Assembly (NCBI RefSeq): GCF_016031625.1
Contig: NZ_JACCHP010000007.1
Coordinates: 1-64,000 of the forward strand
Reading direction: 5' to 3'
From: Bradyrhizobium agreste
GTDB lineage: Bacteria > Pseudomonadota > Alphaproteobacteria > Rhizobiales > Xanthobacteraceae
DNA length: 64,000 nucleotides
The position numbers and the translations under genes were made by a program. Positions 37,538-44,885 of the stretch are shown here, one piece after another. Position 1 is the first letter of the stretch, and each line of letters starts with the position of its first letter. Below the pieces are notes generated by a model. The model did no database searches, was not told where the DNA came from, and saw nothing but the letters and a program-made list of their open reading frames with translations.

Positions 37538-38101
37538 ATGTTCAGGACCTTTCGAGGCGGCCAGAGCGGGGGCTGGCGGGTGACCTCGATTTCGCCTGTG
37601 ACGGGCGAGCCCCTGCCCTTCGTGCCGGCGCTGTCGGTGACCGACAGCGAGGCCGTTTCGTTGCCGCTGGTGCCCTCGCGCAATGCCTGGCGCCTCGTCG
37701 GCGTGGCCAGCAGCCTGCGCTATACCGAGCGGCCCGAGAAGCAGCAGCTCGTCGCCGTGCAGGCCGGCCTCGGCCGGCTCGAGGCGACCAGCGCGGCGCT
37801 GATCCCGATCCGCAAGTCGCAGGCCTGGTGGGAGCTGACCCAGGAAGAGCGCCGCAAGATTTTTGAGGACAAGTCGCACCACATTGCCAGCAGTCTTCGT
37901 TTTCTGCCCGCGATCGCGCGCCAGCTCTATCATTGCCGCGACCTCGGCGGCCCCTTCGACTTCCTGACCTGGTTCGAATTCGCCCCCGCCCACGCCTCGC
38001 TGTTCGAGGAGCTGGTGGCGATGCTGCGGCGGACCGAGGAGTGGGCCTATGTCGAGCGCGAGGTCGACGTGCGCGTGGTGAAGGAAGTGCTGTCGGCTTA
38101 G
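37538..38101 (+). CDS. small chlorite-dismutase-like haem protein (lineage II)
   Basis: The 187-residue protein resembles the short, dimeric chlorite dismutases described from Nitrobacter-type alphaproteobacteria, which turn chlorite into chloride and oxygen with haem b. His 115 (DKSHHIASSL) and Arg 128 (FLPAIARQLYHC) are 13 residues apart, the spacing of the proximal His and distal Arg in that group. FDFLTWFEFAPAHASLFEELV is the conserved ferredoxin-like strand-helix. A true dismutase activity is therefore plausible, though many relatives have unknown roles. The start ATG 37538 follows a repeat. The stop codon TAG is shared with the first base of the downstream palindromic repeat. Confidence 0.72.
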   Translation: MFRTFRGGQSGGWRVTSISPVTGEPLPFVPALSVTDSEAVSLPLVPSRNAWRLVGVASSLRYTERPEKQQLVAVQAGLGRLEATSAALIPIRKSQAWWELTQEERRKIFEDKSHHIASSLRFLPAIARQLYHCRDLGGPFDFLTWFEFAPAHASLFEELVAMLRRTEEWAYVEREVDVRVVKEVLSA

Positions 38102-38149
38102 AGCATGATCCGGAAAAGTGCGCGGCAGTTTTCCGAGAAGATCATGCTC
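38101..38149. repeat. 49-bp palindromic repeat, family E
   Basis: GAGCATGATCCGGAAAA (38101-38117) is mirrored by TTTTCCGAGAAGATCATGCTC (38129-38149), of which GAGCATGATC/GATCATGCTC pair perfectly. It sits between the convergent Cld-like and cyclotransferase genes and could end both transcripts. I know this form as a common intergenic element of Bradyrhizobium; there is only one copy here. Confidence 0.75.
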
Positions 38150-38157
38150 AAGAACGA

Positions 38158-38556
38158 TCAATGCTCCAGGAATCGCCCGGATTCGATGCGCGGCAGATCG
38201 GTGACCGGCCAGTTGTAAACGTAGGTCCAGGCCTTCTCGACACTGCCGTCGGAGCGCGTCACCTCGATCATCTGCCGCAGATATTCGGTCGGCTCCGGAA
38301 AGCCCTCGCCGCAGGCCTCGTACATGTCGAGCTCGCGCAACAGCTCGTCCGGCACGCGCAGGCGAAAGAGCTCGCCGTGGACGATGTCCGTCGGCGCCTC
38401 GGAGAGCAGCAATCCCGGATAGTGCTTCACCAGAACGAGCCGGCCGCGGCAGGTGGCTTCGCCGAGGAATTCGGCATGTCCCGCGAGCAGCCGCGCCATC
38501 GGGTGGTCGAACCCGCGCATCAGGGTGCCGTAAACGAAAAGTCGATCCGAGCTCAT
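38158..38556 (-). CDS. gamma-glutamylcyclotransferase-like (AIG2/GGCT) protein
   Basis: The 132-residue protein has the family start DRLFVYGTLMRGFDHP, where YGTL forms the substrate-binding loop, followed by GRLVLVKHYPGLLL, IVHGELFRL, and ELDMYEACGEGFPEPTEYLRQMIEV, in which the conserved Glu acts as general base. These enzymes release 5-oxoproline from gamma-glutamyl amino acids, or trim gamma-glutamylamines. It is divergent from the N-formylglutamate amidohydrolase gene across 76 bases, which hints at linked glutamate-derivative metabolism (inference only). Length is normal. Confidence 0.85.
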   Translation of the reverse strand: MSSDRLFVYGTLMRGFDHPMARLLAGHAEFLGEATCRGRLVLVKHYPGLLLSEAPTDIVHGELFRLRVPDELLRELDMYEACGEGFPEPTEYLRQMIEVTRSDGSVEKAWTYVYNWPVTDLPRIESGRFLEH

Positions 38557-38632
38557 GCTGTTCCAACGTTGCGGCGTCGCTGCGATACCGCTACTCCGTT
38601 TACACAGTTTGTCATTCCATAGGCAAATCAGG

Positions 38633-39436
38633 ATGGATTTGGAAATAGCCGACGTATCAGATCAATTGCTCGGAAAGGGCGACATTCCGCCGGTGCATGA
38701 GGTGAATGCGGCGGGGACATCGCCGTTCCTGCTCACCGCGGATCATTACGGACGGGTGCTGCCGCGCGCGCTCGGCGATCTCGGCGTCGCCGACAGCGAT
38801 CTCGTCAGGCACATCGCCTGGGACATCGGCATCGCCGGCGTCGCCGAGCGGCTCGCCGAGATGCTCGATGCGCATCTGATCGCGCAGCGCTATTCGCGGC
38901 TCGTGATCGACTGCAACCGCCCGCCCGGCGTCGCAAGCTCGATCCCCGTGATCTCCGAGGCGACCGCCATACCCGGCAACGAGGATCTATCGGCCGCGGC
39001 CAAGGAGATGCGCCGGCGCGAGATCTTCAATCCCTATCACGGCCGGATTGGCGCCGCGATCGATGCGCGTGTCAAGGCGCGCAAGCCGACGGTGCTGGTG
39101 GCGTTGCATAGCTTCACGCCGGTCTATTACGGCGATCCGCGGCCCTGGCACATCGGCACGCTCTATCACCGCGATACCGTGCTGCCGCGGCTGATGCTGC
39201 AGCATTTGCGGGCCGAGAGCGAACTCGTGGTCGGCGACAATCAGCCTTATGCGGTGAGCGACATCACCGACTACACCATCCCCGTCCACGGCGAGGCGCG
39301 CGGGCTGGTCAACACCGGCATTGAAATCCGCCAAGACCTGATCGCCAACGAGAGCGGCCAGCAGCAATGGGCCGAGCGGCTGGCGCGGATCCTGCGCGAG
39401 ATCGAGATCACGCTGCGCGAGCAGGGAATGGCGTAA
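38633..39436 (+). CDS. N-formylglutamate amidohydrolase family protein
   Basis: The 267-residue protein has FLLTADHYGRVLPRAL (family text ...SPHSG/ADH...), HIAWDIGIAGVAERLAEML, LVIDCNRPPG, then VLVALHSFTPVYYG and VGDNQPYAVSD, the metal and substrate positions of the FGase family. Members hydrolyse N-formylglutamate in histidine degradation or trim other N-acyl amino acids. There is no hut operon here, so a stand-alone role is likely. The ATG at 38633 is preceded by TCAGG; the frame is open to 38555 without family resemblance. The LysE gene converges on it with four bases between stops. Confidence 0.85.
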   Translation: MDLEIADVSDQLLGKGDIPPVHEVNAAGTSPFLLTADHYGRVLPRALGDLGVADSDLVRHIAWDIGIAGVAERLAEMLDAHLIAQRYSRLVIDCNRPPGVASSIPVISEATAIPGNEDLSAAAKEMRRREIFNPYHGRIGAAIDARVKARKPTVLVALHSFTPVYYGDPRPWHIGTLYHRDTVLPRLMLQHLRAESELVVGDNQPYAVSDITDYTIPVHGEARGLVNTGIEIRQDLIANESGQQQWAERLARILREIEITLREQGMA

Positions 39437-39440
39437 GCGG

Positions 39441-40061
39441 TCACTTCGCCCGGGTCAGCGCCAGCCAAATGCCACCGCCGATCATGAAGCCGCCCGAGAT
39501 GCGCGACATCATTCGCGTGCGCCGCGCCGAGAAGAATTTTCGCGCCCGACCGGCGGCAATCGCGTAGAGCGCATCGGTCATCACCGCCGTCACCATGAAG
39601 GTGGCGCCCAGCAGCGCGACCTGCGGGAAATGCGGCTGGTTCATGTCCATGAACTGCGGGATGAAAGCGCCGAAGAACACCAGCACCTTGGGGTTCGACA
39701 GCAGCACCAGGAATCCCTGCAGGAAAAAGCCGCCGCGCGGCGGCGGTGGCGGCGCATCGATATCGACGCCTTCGACCGGCATCCAGATCAGCCTGATGCC
39801 GAGCCAGACGAGATATGCGGCGCCGGCAAAGCGCACCCAGTCGAACCAATAGCCCATGGTCGCCATCAACGAGGTCAGGCCGATCGCGACGATACCGATG
39901 ACGATGGCAAGCCCGGCCTGCGCGCCGGCCACGTTGACGAGCGCCGCACGCGTGCCGTGGCGCAAGCCATTGGCGATGACGAGGGTGACGATCGGCCCCG
40001 GCAGCAGCGCCAGCGCAATGCAGGCGGCGACGAAGGCGAGGTAGGCTTGCATGGACATCAT
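39441..40061 (-). CDS. LysE-family exporter (second in this window)
   Basis: The protein (206 residues from ATG 40061; ATG 40058 and 40052 are close alternatives) has the LysE plan: AACIALALLPGPIVTLVIANGLRHGTRAALVNVAGAQAG with the PGP signature, VRFAGAAYLVWLGIRLIWM, then FLQGFLVLLSNPKVLVFFGAFIPQF with NPK, and two C-terminal helices. A Pro-rich loop (DAPPPPPRGG) between helices 3 and 4 is unusual. It exports amino acids or related compounds. It is divergent from the ArsR operon. Confidence 0.88.
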   Translation of the reverse strand: MMSMQAYLAFVAACIALALLPGPIVTLVIANGLRHGTRAALVNVAGAQAGLAIVIGIVAIGLTSLMATMGYWFDWVRFAGAAYLVWLGIRLIWMPVEGVDIDAPPPPPRGGFFLQGFLVLLSNPKVLVFFGAFIPQFMDMNQPHFPQVALLGATFMVTAVMTDALYAIAAGRARKFFSARRTRMMSRISGGFMIGGGIWLALTRAK

Positions 40062-40150
40062 GGGAGGGACTCGCTGACAGCGGTTTTGCCGCATTAATGC
40101 ACGGCGAGGGCTGGAACGGAAGACGTTCCCTCTCTCCCCGCCTTCGCGAC

Positions 40151-40180
40151 TTGACATGCAACCATTTGGTTGCATAATAT
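40151..40180 (+). promoter_or_regulatory. sigma-70 promoter with an ArsR-type operator in its spacer
   Basis: TTGACA (40151-40156) and CATAAT/ATAATA (40173-40179) are separated by 16-17 bases. The spacer is the inverted repeat TGCAACCA-TT-TGGTTGCA (40157-40174). A repressor bound there would block RNA polymerase. The ATG of the arsR-like gene at 40188 lies about where transcription should begin, so the mRNA is predicted to be leaderless; no Shine-Dalgarno is present. Confidence 0.75.
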
Positions 40181-40187
40181 CTCGACT

Positions 40188-40502
40188 ATGGATGAAGTCT
40201 TCAAAGCGCTCGCCGATGCGTCACGACGGTCGCTGCTCGACAGGCTTCACGCCAGGAACGGCCAGACGTTGAACGAACTTTGCGAGGGCCTCGCCATGAC
40301 GCGGCAGGCCGTCACAAAACACCTCGTCATTCTCGAAGAGGCCAACCTGGTGACGACCATCAGGCAGGGCCGCGAGAAGCTGCACTATCTCAACCCGGTG
40401 CCGATCCATCAGATCGGCGAACGCTGGATCAAGAAGTTCGAGCGCAGCAAGTTAGCTGCGCTCAGCGAGTTGAAACGTCAGTTGGAGAAACGCGATGAGT
40501 AA
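40188..40502 (+). CDS. ArsR-family transcriptional repressor
   Basis: The 104-residue protein is a winged helix: MDEVFKALADASRRSLLDRL, GQTLNELCEGLAMTRQAVTKHLVILEEANLV (recognition helix TRQAVTKHL) and REKLHYLNPVPIHQIGERWI for the wing and dimer helix. It lacks the Cys pair of metal sensors, and belongs to the SRPBCC-associated ArsR group. Its stop overlaps the next start by eight bases. It probably binds the palindrome in its own promoter. The frame extends to a TTG at 40170, but that lies inside the promoter, so ATG 40188 is taken. Confidence 0.88.
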   Translation: MDEVFKALADASRRSLLDRLHARNGQTLNELCEGLAMTRQAVTKHLVILEEANLVTTIRQGREKLHYLNPVPIHQIGERWIKKFERSKLAALSELKRQLEKRDE

Positions 40503-40965
40503 GCCGGAGTTCGTCTACGTGACCTACATCGAGACCACGCCCGAGAAGCTGTGGCAGGCGCTGACGTCGAGCGAGTTCACCAGGCAATATTGGTTCGGCG
40601 CCGAGGTCAGGTCCGACTGGAAGGTCGGCTCTCCCTTCGCGCTCACGCTCGACGGCGAGGTCACCGATTCCGGCGAGATCCTGGAATCCGATCCGCCGAA
40701 GCGTCTGTCCTACAGTTTCAAGCACCATAAGTTCGAAGAGCTGCGCGGCGAGCCGGCCTCGCGGGTCGTCTTCACGCTCGAACCCTTTGGACCGCTCGTG
40801 CGTTTGACCGTGCTGCACGATGGTTTCGTCGAGGGTGGCAAATATCTTGGCGCCGTCTCCAACGGCTGGCCGGCGATCCTGTCCCAGCTCAAGAGCCTGC
40901 TGGAGACCGGCAAGCTGCTCGGCATTCCGCGCGCAGCCCTGAACAAGGGATTCGACGCAAAATGA
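40495..40965 (+). CDS. SRPBCC (AHSA1-type) domain protein, first of two
   Basis: The 156-residue protein is an AHSA1-like helix-grip domain: VYVTYIETTPEKLWQALTSSEFTRQYWFG at the N-terminus, PKRLSYSFKHH, VVFTLEPFGPLVRLTVLHDGF and the C-terminal GWPAILSQLKSLLETGK helix that closes the cavity. Such proteins bind hydrophobic ligands or act as Aha1-like chaperone helpers; with an ArsR partner they are thought to sense or handle small molecules. It overlaps arsR by eight bases and the next SRPBCC gene by four, so translation is coupled. The ligand is unknown. Confidence 0.88.
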   Translation: MSKPEFVYVTYIETTPEKLWQALTSSEFTRQYWFGAEVRSDWKVGSPFALTLDGEVTDSGEILESDPPKRLSYSFKHHKFEELRGEPASRVVFTLEPFGPLVRLTVLHDGFVEGGKYLGAVSNGWPAILSQLKSLLETGKLLGIPRAALNKGFDAK

Positions 40966-41474
40966 ACATCGATCAATTCAAGCCGCTCACGGTCTACACC
41001 ATCTACATCGCTTCCACGCCGGAAAAGGTTTGGGAGGCGCTGACCTCGGCCGAGTTCAGCAAGCAGTATTTCTTCGGCAACACCGTGGAGGTCGAGCCGC
41101 GACTCGGCGGCGCCTTCACCGTGCGCACGCCTGACGGTGGGCTGCACATCAGCGGCGAGGTTCTCGCCTACGATCCGCCGCGCAAGCTCTCGGTGACGTT
41201 CAATGTGAACTGGCCCGAGCTGATCGAGAAGTTAGGGCCGACACTCGTGACCTACGAGATCGAACAGGTCGGCGATGCGGTCCGCCTCACCATGAGCGAA
41301 GGCCACGATCGGCCGCTCAGCGATGATATCCTTGAAGGCGGCCGCACCGGCTGGCCCGTGATCCTCTCCGGATTGAAGAGTCTGCTGGAAACGGGCAAGG
41401 CGCCGCAGATCAAGATGTCTCCGCCAGCGAAGATGTTGGAAGCGCTGAAGGCGATGGGGATCAAGACGCCGTAA
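40962..41474 (+). CDS. SRPBCC (AHSA1-type) domain protein, second of two
   Basis: The 170-residue protein repeats the plan of its neighbour: VYTIYIASTPEKVWEALTSAEFSKQYFFG, PPRKLSVTFNVNW, VRLTMSEGHD and GWPVILSGLKSLLETGK, clearly a tandem duplicate that has diverged. A C-terminal extension (PPAKMLEALKAMGIKTP) is unique to it. Its ATG overlaps the stop of the first copy (ATGA at 40962). Together the three genes form a compact operon. No catalytic residues are evident, as expected for the fold. Confidence 0.88.
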   Translation: MNIDQFKPLTVYTIYIASTPEKVWEALTSAEFSKQYFFGNTVEVEPRLGGAFTVRTPDGGLHISGEVLAYDPPRKLSVTFNVNWPELIEKLGPTLVTYEIEQVGDAVRLTMSEGHDRPLSDDILEGGRTGWPVILSGLKSLLETGKAPQIKMSPPAKMLEALKAMGIKTP

Positions 41475-41481
41475 GTGCAGT

Positions 41482-41582
41482 GTCATTCCGGGGCGCGCAG
41501 AGCGCGAGCCCGGAATCCATCAAGCGGCAGAGTTGATGGATCAATGGATTCCGGGCTCGCCCTTCGGGCGCCCCGGAATGAC
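41482..41582. repeat. palindromic intergenic repeat, family A copy 3
   Basis: Bounded by GTCATTCCGGGGCGCG and GCGCCCCGGAATGAC. It fills the space between the ArsR operon and the DUF2189 gene, ending two bases before the latter's stop. Confidence 0.92.
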
Positions 41583-41584
41583 GA

Positions 41585-42361
41585 CTAGGCGGGCACCGGC
41601 GCCACCAATCGCCGATAGAGATGCCACGTCGCATGCCCTAGCACCGGCAGCGTGACGATCAAGCCGAGAAAGTACGGCAGCGCCGAGACGATCAGCAGCA
41701 TCACGATCACGGCGGCCCAACCGATCATCGGCAGCGGGCTCGTCACCACCGCGCGCACGCTCGTCACCATGGCCGTGACGAAATCAACCTCGCGCTCGAG
41801 CAGCAGCGGGAACGACACCACGGTCAGCGAGAACAGGATCAGCGACAGCACGGCACCGACCGCATTGCCGATGGCCAGGAACAGCAAGCCCTCGCTGGTC
41901 GTCAGCACCACCGTCATGAATTCCTGCAAGCTCGAGAACGAAGCCTTGAGGCCGAGCAGCAGCGCGATCAGGAGCCGCACCTGGTACATCCAAACCACGA
42001 ACACGAACAACGTCACAAAGGCCATCCAGCCGATCTCGCTGCGCGAGCGGATCGTGGACCAGATCGCACCGAACGAGACCGGCTCGCCGCGCTCGCGGCG
42101 CCGACTGACTTCGTAGAGGCCGATCGCAACGAACGGTCCGATCAGCGCAAAGCCGGCAGCGAGCGGATAGACCAGATAGACCATGCCGAAGGCGGTGAGA
42201 CAGAGCATGATGAGGATGCCGCCGGCGGCGTAGAGCGCGCCGAAGCAGAGACCATAGAGAGGCAGCGCCTGGAAATCGCGCAGGCCCTCGACCAGCGCCT
42301 CGGCGATGTCGGCCGCCGCCACCGGACGCACCACCGGATCGACCTTGCCCGAGATGGACAT
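41585..42361 (-). CDS. DUF2189 integral membrane protein
   Basis: The 258-residue protein is mostly membrane: after a soluble start (SGKVDPVVRPVAAADIAEALVEGLRDFQALPLYGLCFG, the DUF2189 opening) come six predicted helices (YAAGGILIMLCLTAFGMVYL, AAGFALIGPFVAIGLYEVSRR, WMAFVTLFVFVVWMY, LLFLAIGNAVGAVLSLILFS, IGWAAVIVMLLIVSALPY and a terminal one). HATWHLYRRLV at the end is also conserved. GGAGGAAGCTG precedes ATG 42361. Function unknown; the family is widespread in alphaproteobacteria. A further upstream start at 42436 is unlikely. Confidence 0.85.
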   Translation of the reverse strand: MSISGKVDPVVRPVAAADIAEALVEGLRDFQALPLYGLCFGALYAAGGILIMLCLTAFGMVYLVYPLAAGFALIGPFVAIGLYEVSRRRERGEPVSFGAIWSTIRSRSEIGWMAFVTLFVFVVWMYQVRLLIALLLGLKASFSSLQEFMTVVLTTSEGLLFLAIGNAVGAVLSLILFSLTVVSFPLLLEREVDFVTAMVTSVRAVVTSPLPMIGWAAVIVMLLIVSALPYFLGLIVTLPVLGHATWHLYRRLVAPVPA

Positions 42362-42602
42362 CAGCTTCCTCCGTACATCGGCGCGATCTTCGTCGCGCAC
42401 ATGCCGCGATATTAGCGCCGCTCCGTGGCGGCGCAACTCGAGGCCGGCCGGCGCGATCGGGAGGAGCGACGCAACACCGCGCGCACTTCGAAAGCTTTAA
42501 GCCTTTCGCGCAATTTTCGCACCGACGGCTATGGACGGGGCAGATGATCGTGCCGCAAATTATACCTCCGAGCATCCTCGCCCGAGAGCGGATCACCCAC
42601 CG

Positions 42603-43493
42603 ATGAGCCTGCGTACCAGGTTACTGATCCTCGTCATTGCGGCCATGCTCGTGCCGGCCATTCTGGTCGGGCTGCGCTTCCTGCAAAACCGGGCCAACGA
42701 GATCGACGCGGCGCTGGCTAATCTCGCCGCATCGGCCAACGACATCGCGAACGACCTCGGCGAGAAGATCCAGGGCACTGCCCAGCTTCATTACGGGCTC
42801 GCCCGTGCCCGCGACCTCGACACGCGCGACAAGGCGGCGCCGCGGCCCGGCGATTACGTCATGCTGGCTGTGAAGGATACCGGGTCCGGCATGAGCCGCG
42901 AGGTGCTGGCGCGCGCATTCGAGCCGTTCTTCACCACCAAGGAGGTCGGCAAGGGCACCGGTCTTGGCCTCAGCATGGTCTACGGGTTTGCGCAACAATC
43001 CGGCGGACTTGTGCAGACGCAGTCCGAACCGGGTCAAGGCAGCGTTGTCAGGCTGTTCTTTCCTCGCCTCGCGACGTCGCCGAACGAAGAGCCGGCGGCG
43101 GCAGAGCGGGTCGCCGCACCGGAGGGACGCGAGACGATTCTCGTCGTCGAGGACGATGACATGGTGCGCGCCTACGTCGAGAACGAGCTGAAGGCGCTCG
43201 GCTACCGCGTCATCACGACATCGAACGGACCCGCGGCGCTGGACGTGCTGCGCCGGTCCGGGGACATCCAGCTTCTGTTCACCGACGTCGTGATGCCCGG
43301 CGGCATGTTCGGACCGGAGCTGGCGCGGCAGGCCATTCAGCTACGGCCTGGTCTCAAGGTGCTCTTCACGTCCGGCTACAGCCAGGATCCGGTCAAGACG
43401 CCCGATGGGATCGACGCCCGCATTCTGACCAAGCCGTTCCGGCGCAAGGATCTCGCCGCGATGCTGCGCGCGGCCCTCTCGGAGCCGCGGTAG
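42603..43493 (+). CDS. hybrid histidine kinase with an internal deletion (ATPase remnant plus receiver)
   Basis: The 296-residue protein starts like a membrane sensor kinase (residues 5-24 form a helix, then a periplasmic-like stretch to DLDTRD at 76), and then passes directly into the late part of a kinase ATPase domain: VKDTGSGM (Asp 92, G1 box), FEPFFTTKEVGKGTGLGLSMVYGFA (F and G2 boxes, about 106-130). A complete receiver domain follows (VVEDDDMV, Asp 228 in FTDVVMP, KPFRRKDL). Missing are most of the sensor domain, the H-box dimerisation domain and the N-box. It cannot autophosphorylate in the usual way. The frame is intact, so it may still make a phospho-receiver, or may be decaying. 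Confidence 0.8.
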   Translation: MSLRTRLLILVIAAMLVPAILVGLRFLQNRANEIDAALANLAASANDIANDLGEKIQGTAQLHYGLARARDLDTRDKAAPRPGDYVMLAVKDTGSGMSREVLARAFEPFFTTKEVGKGTGLGLSMVYGFAQQSGGLVQTQSEPGQGSVVRLFFPRLATSPNEEPAAAERVAAPEGRETILVVEDDDMVRAYVENELKALGYRVITTSNGPAALDVLRRSGDIQLLFTDVVMPGGMFGPELARQAIQLRPGLKVLFTSGYSQDPVKTPDGIDARILTKPFRRKDLAAMLRAALSEPR

Positions 43494-43494
43494 A

Positions 43495-43938
43495 TCAGGA
43501 GGCGATCGCGAGCTGCAGCGCCACTGCGAGATTGGCCGCGAACAGAGCCGCATCGATGACAAAGATCCGGAGCATCGGGCCCTTCAACACCGGCCAATAG
43601 GCGACCCCGACGCGGCCGCCCCGCATCAGCACCGGGACGTTATAGGCGAACTGGCTGAAATGGCAGGCGGCGAAGAACAGGAACAGCGCGAGCTGCGCTT
43701 CGACCGGTTGGAAGAAGGAAGGACGGACGGCCAGAAGATAGAGCGACAGGAGCCCGATCGGCAGATTCATCCCGCCAAGGAACGCGACGCTCGCCGCAAG
43801 GGTCGGCGCGATCGGATTGCTGCGCTCCTCTCGCGGCAGCAGGATCTTCAACGTGTTGGTCTGCGCTATGCTGAACTGGATGAACGCCCCGACGAACCAG
43901 AGCGTGTTGAGGAGCAGGACGATATCCGAAAATCGCAT
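43495..43938 (-). CDS. four-helix membrane protein of unknown function
   Basis: The 147-residue protein (MRFSDIVLLLNTLWFVGAFIQ) has four predicted transmembrane helices (residues 5-24, 50-72, 83-104, 120-142) with a short polar loop ILLPREERSNPIAPTLAA. I do not recognise a family. The start at 43938 lies four bases from the place where the SnoaL-like gene would end if one base were restored (see that entry); the two are therefore probably an operon. The 3' end meets the convergent hybrid kinase gene with one base between stops. Confidence 0.6.
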   Translation of the reverse strand: MRFSDIVLLLNTLWFVGAFIQFSIAQTNTLKILLPREERSNPIAPTLAASVAFLGGMNLPIGLLSLYLLAVRPSFFQPVEAQLALFLFFAACHFSQFAYNVPVLMRGGRVGVAYWPVLKGPMLRIFVIDAALFAANLAVALQLAIAS

Positions 43939-44293
43939 GGCTATTCCCGTAAAAGGCTTCACTGCGCACCACGCGGCCCGCATCGTCGAAGTCCATGAAT
44001 TCGCTGGCGCGCGTGTCGTCCAATTGCCACCACACCGTCAGGCGCGCGATCGCCTCGTCCCAGCTCCAGGCCAGGATCTTCAGATCGGCACTTCTGATGT
44101 GGCCATAGGCTTTCCGCCAGTAGGCGCGGATGTTCTCGGCGCCGGTAACGGTCGGAGACCCCGTCAGGGTGAGAGCGAGAGGGCTGCGCATCTGCGCATC
44201 GTCGGCGAAATGGGCGATGACCGCGTCGATATCCACCCTGCACCAATTTGCGCACCATGCCGCGACAAAGCTTGCGGCGGCCGCGCGGTCCAT
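43640..44293 (-). CDS. SnoaL/NTF2-like protein whose stop codon was lost to a frameshift
   Basis: The first 115 residues (ASFVAAWCANWCRVDIDAVIAHFADDAQMRSP, GAENIRAYWRKAYGHI, ARLTVWWQLDD, EFMDFDDAGRVVRSEAFYG) form a complete SnoaL-like cone fold of normal length. The natural end should come after FYG. At 43946-43948 the minus strand reads ACGGGAATAG; one more G would give GGG GAA TAG, that is a stop at 43941, four bases before the next ATG. With one G missing, the frame runs on for about 100 residues through the membrane-protein gene in a shifted frame. That tail is Arg/Pro-rich and looks non-native. The core may still work. Confidence 0.6.
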   Translation of the reverse strand: MDRAAAASFVAAWCANWCRVDIDAVIAHFADDAQMRSPLALTLTGSPTVTGAENIRAYWRKAYGHIRSADLKILAWSWDEAIARLTVWWQLDDTRASEFMDFDDAGRVVRSEAFYGNSHAIFGYRPAPQHALVRRGVHPVQHSADQHVEDPAAARGAQQSDRADPCGERRVPWRDESADRAPVALSSGRPSFLLPTGRSAARAVPVLRRLPFQPVRL

Positions 44294-44364
44294 TGCCAGT
44301 CCGCTCACGACACGGATCCTCCCCTTGGCTTGTGGCCGGGAAGGTGGCAAAGCGCGCCCCTCAT

Positions 44365-44379
44365 GTCAACTATGTTGAC
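44365..44379. promoter_or_regulatory. candidate MarR operator
   Basis: GTCAAC-TAT-GTTGAC is a perfect 15-bp dyad. It lies between the end of the MarR-family gene and the start of the SnoaL-like gene, in the latter's promoter region; on the minus strand the right arm forms TTGACA. A repressor site for the adjacent MarR protein is the simplest reading. Confidence 0.6.
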
Positions 44380-44391
44380 TTGAGATTTCCA

Positions 44392-44859
44392 TCAATTGTT
44401 GTCGGCGATCGCCTCCATCACGCCCATCCATCCCGCCGCACCGCTCGCTCCGACGCGCGCGAACGCCTCGCGTAGGACCTGGCGCTCGTGGTCCGAGGCC
44501 CGTTGCTCGATGCGCCGCCCCGCTTCCGTCAGGCGCAGCAATTTCGAGCGGTGCTGCTCCGGCGAGCGCTTCGAGGTCAGCAGCTTGCGCTCCACGAGCA
44601 GATTGAGCGGCCGGTTGAGGGCCTGCTTGGAAATGCCGAGGATCTCGATCAGCGCGCCGATGGCGATGTCGGGCCGGCGCGCCACCACGTAGAGGATGCG
44701 ATGGTGCGGACGCGACAGGCCCTGCTTGGCAAGATATGCATCGGCCTCCAATGTCATGCCGCGCCAGCCGTAGTACATGAGCTCCAGCGCCGCATCGAGC
44801 TCGTGCAGCTTTGCAAGCGAGGCGCGGTGAAGCCCCGCGGCTTGAGACGGTTTTGCCAT
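44392..44859 (-). CDS. MarR-family transcriptional regulator
   Basis: The 155-residue protein has a leading helix (ALELMYYGWRGMTLEADAYLAKQGLSRPHHRIL), the winged helix (AIGALIEILGISKQALNRPLNLLVERKLLTSKRSPEQHRSKLLRLTEAGR, with recognition helix SKQALNRPLNLL) and a C-terminal dimer helix. It is a one-component sensor of small aromatic or oxidant ligands by family habit. It precedes the SnoaL-like and membrane genes on the same strand with a 98-base gap holding a perfect dyad, likely its operator. The acyl-CoA synthetase is 26 bases away on the same strand, upstream. Confidence 0.88.
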   Translation of the reverse strand: MAKPSQAAGLHRASLAKLHELDAALELMYYGWRGMTLEADAYLAKQGLSRPHHRILYVVARRPDIAIGALIEILGISKQALNRPLNLLVERKLLTSKRSPEQHRSKLLRLTEAGRRIEQRASDHERQVLREAFARVGASGAAGWMGVMEAIADNN

Positions 44860-44885
44860 CGTCGGAAGCTAGCCCTTGTAGGAAG

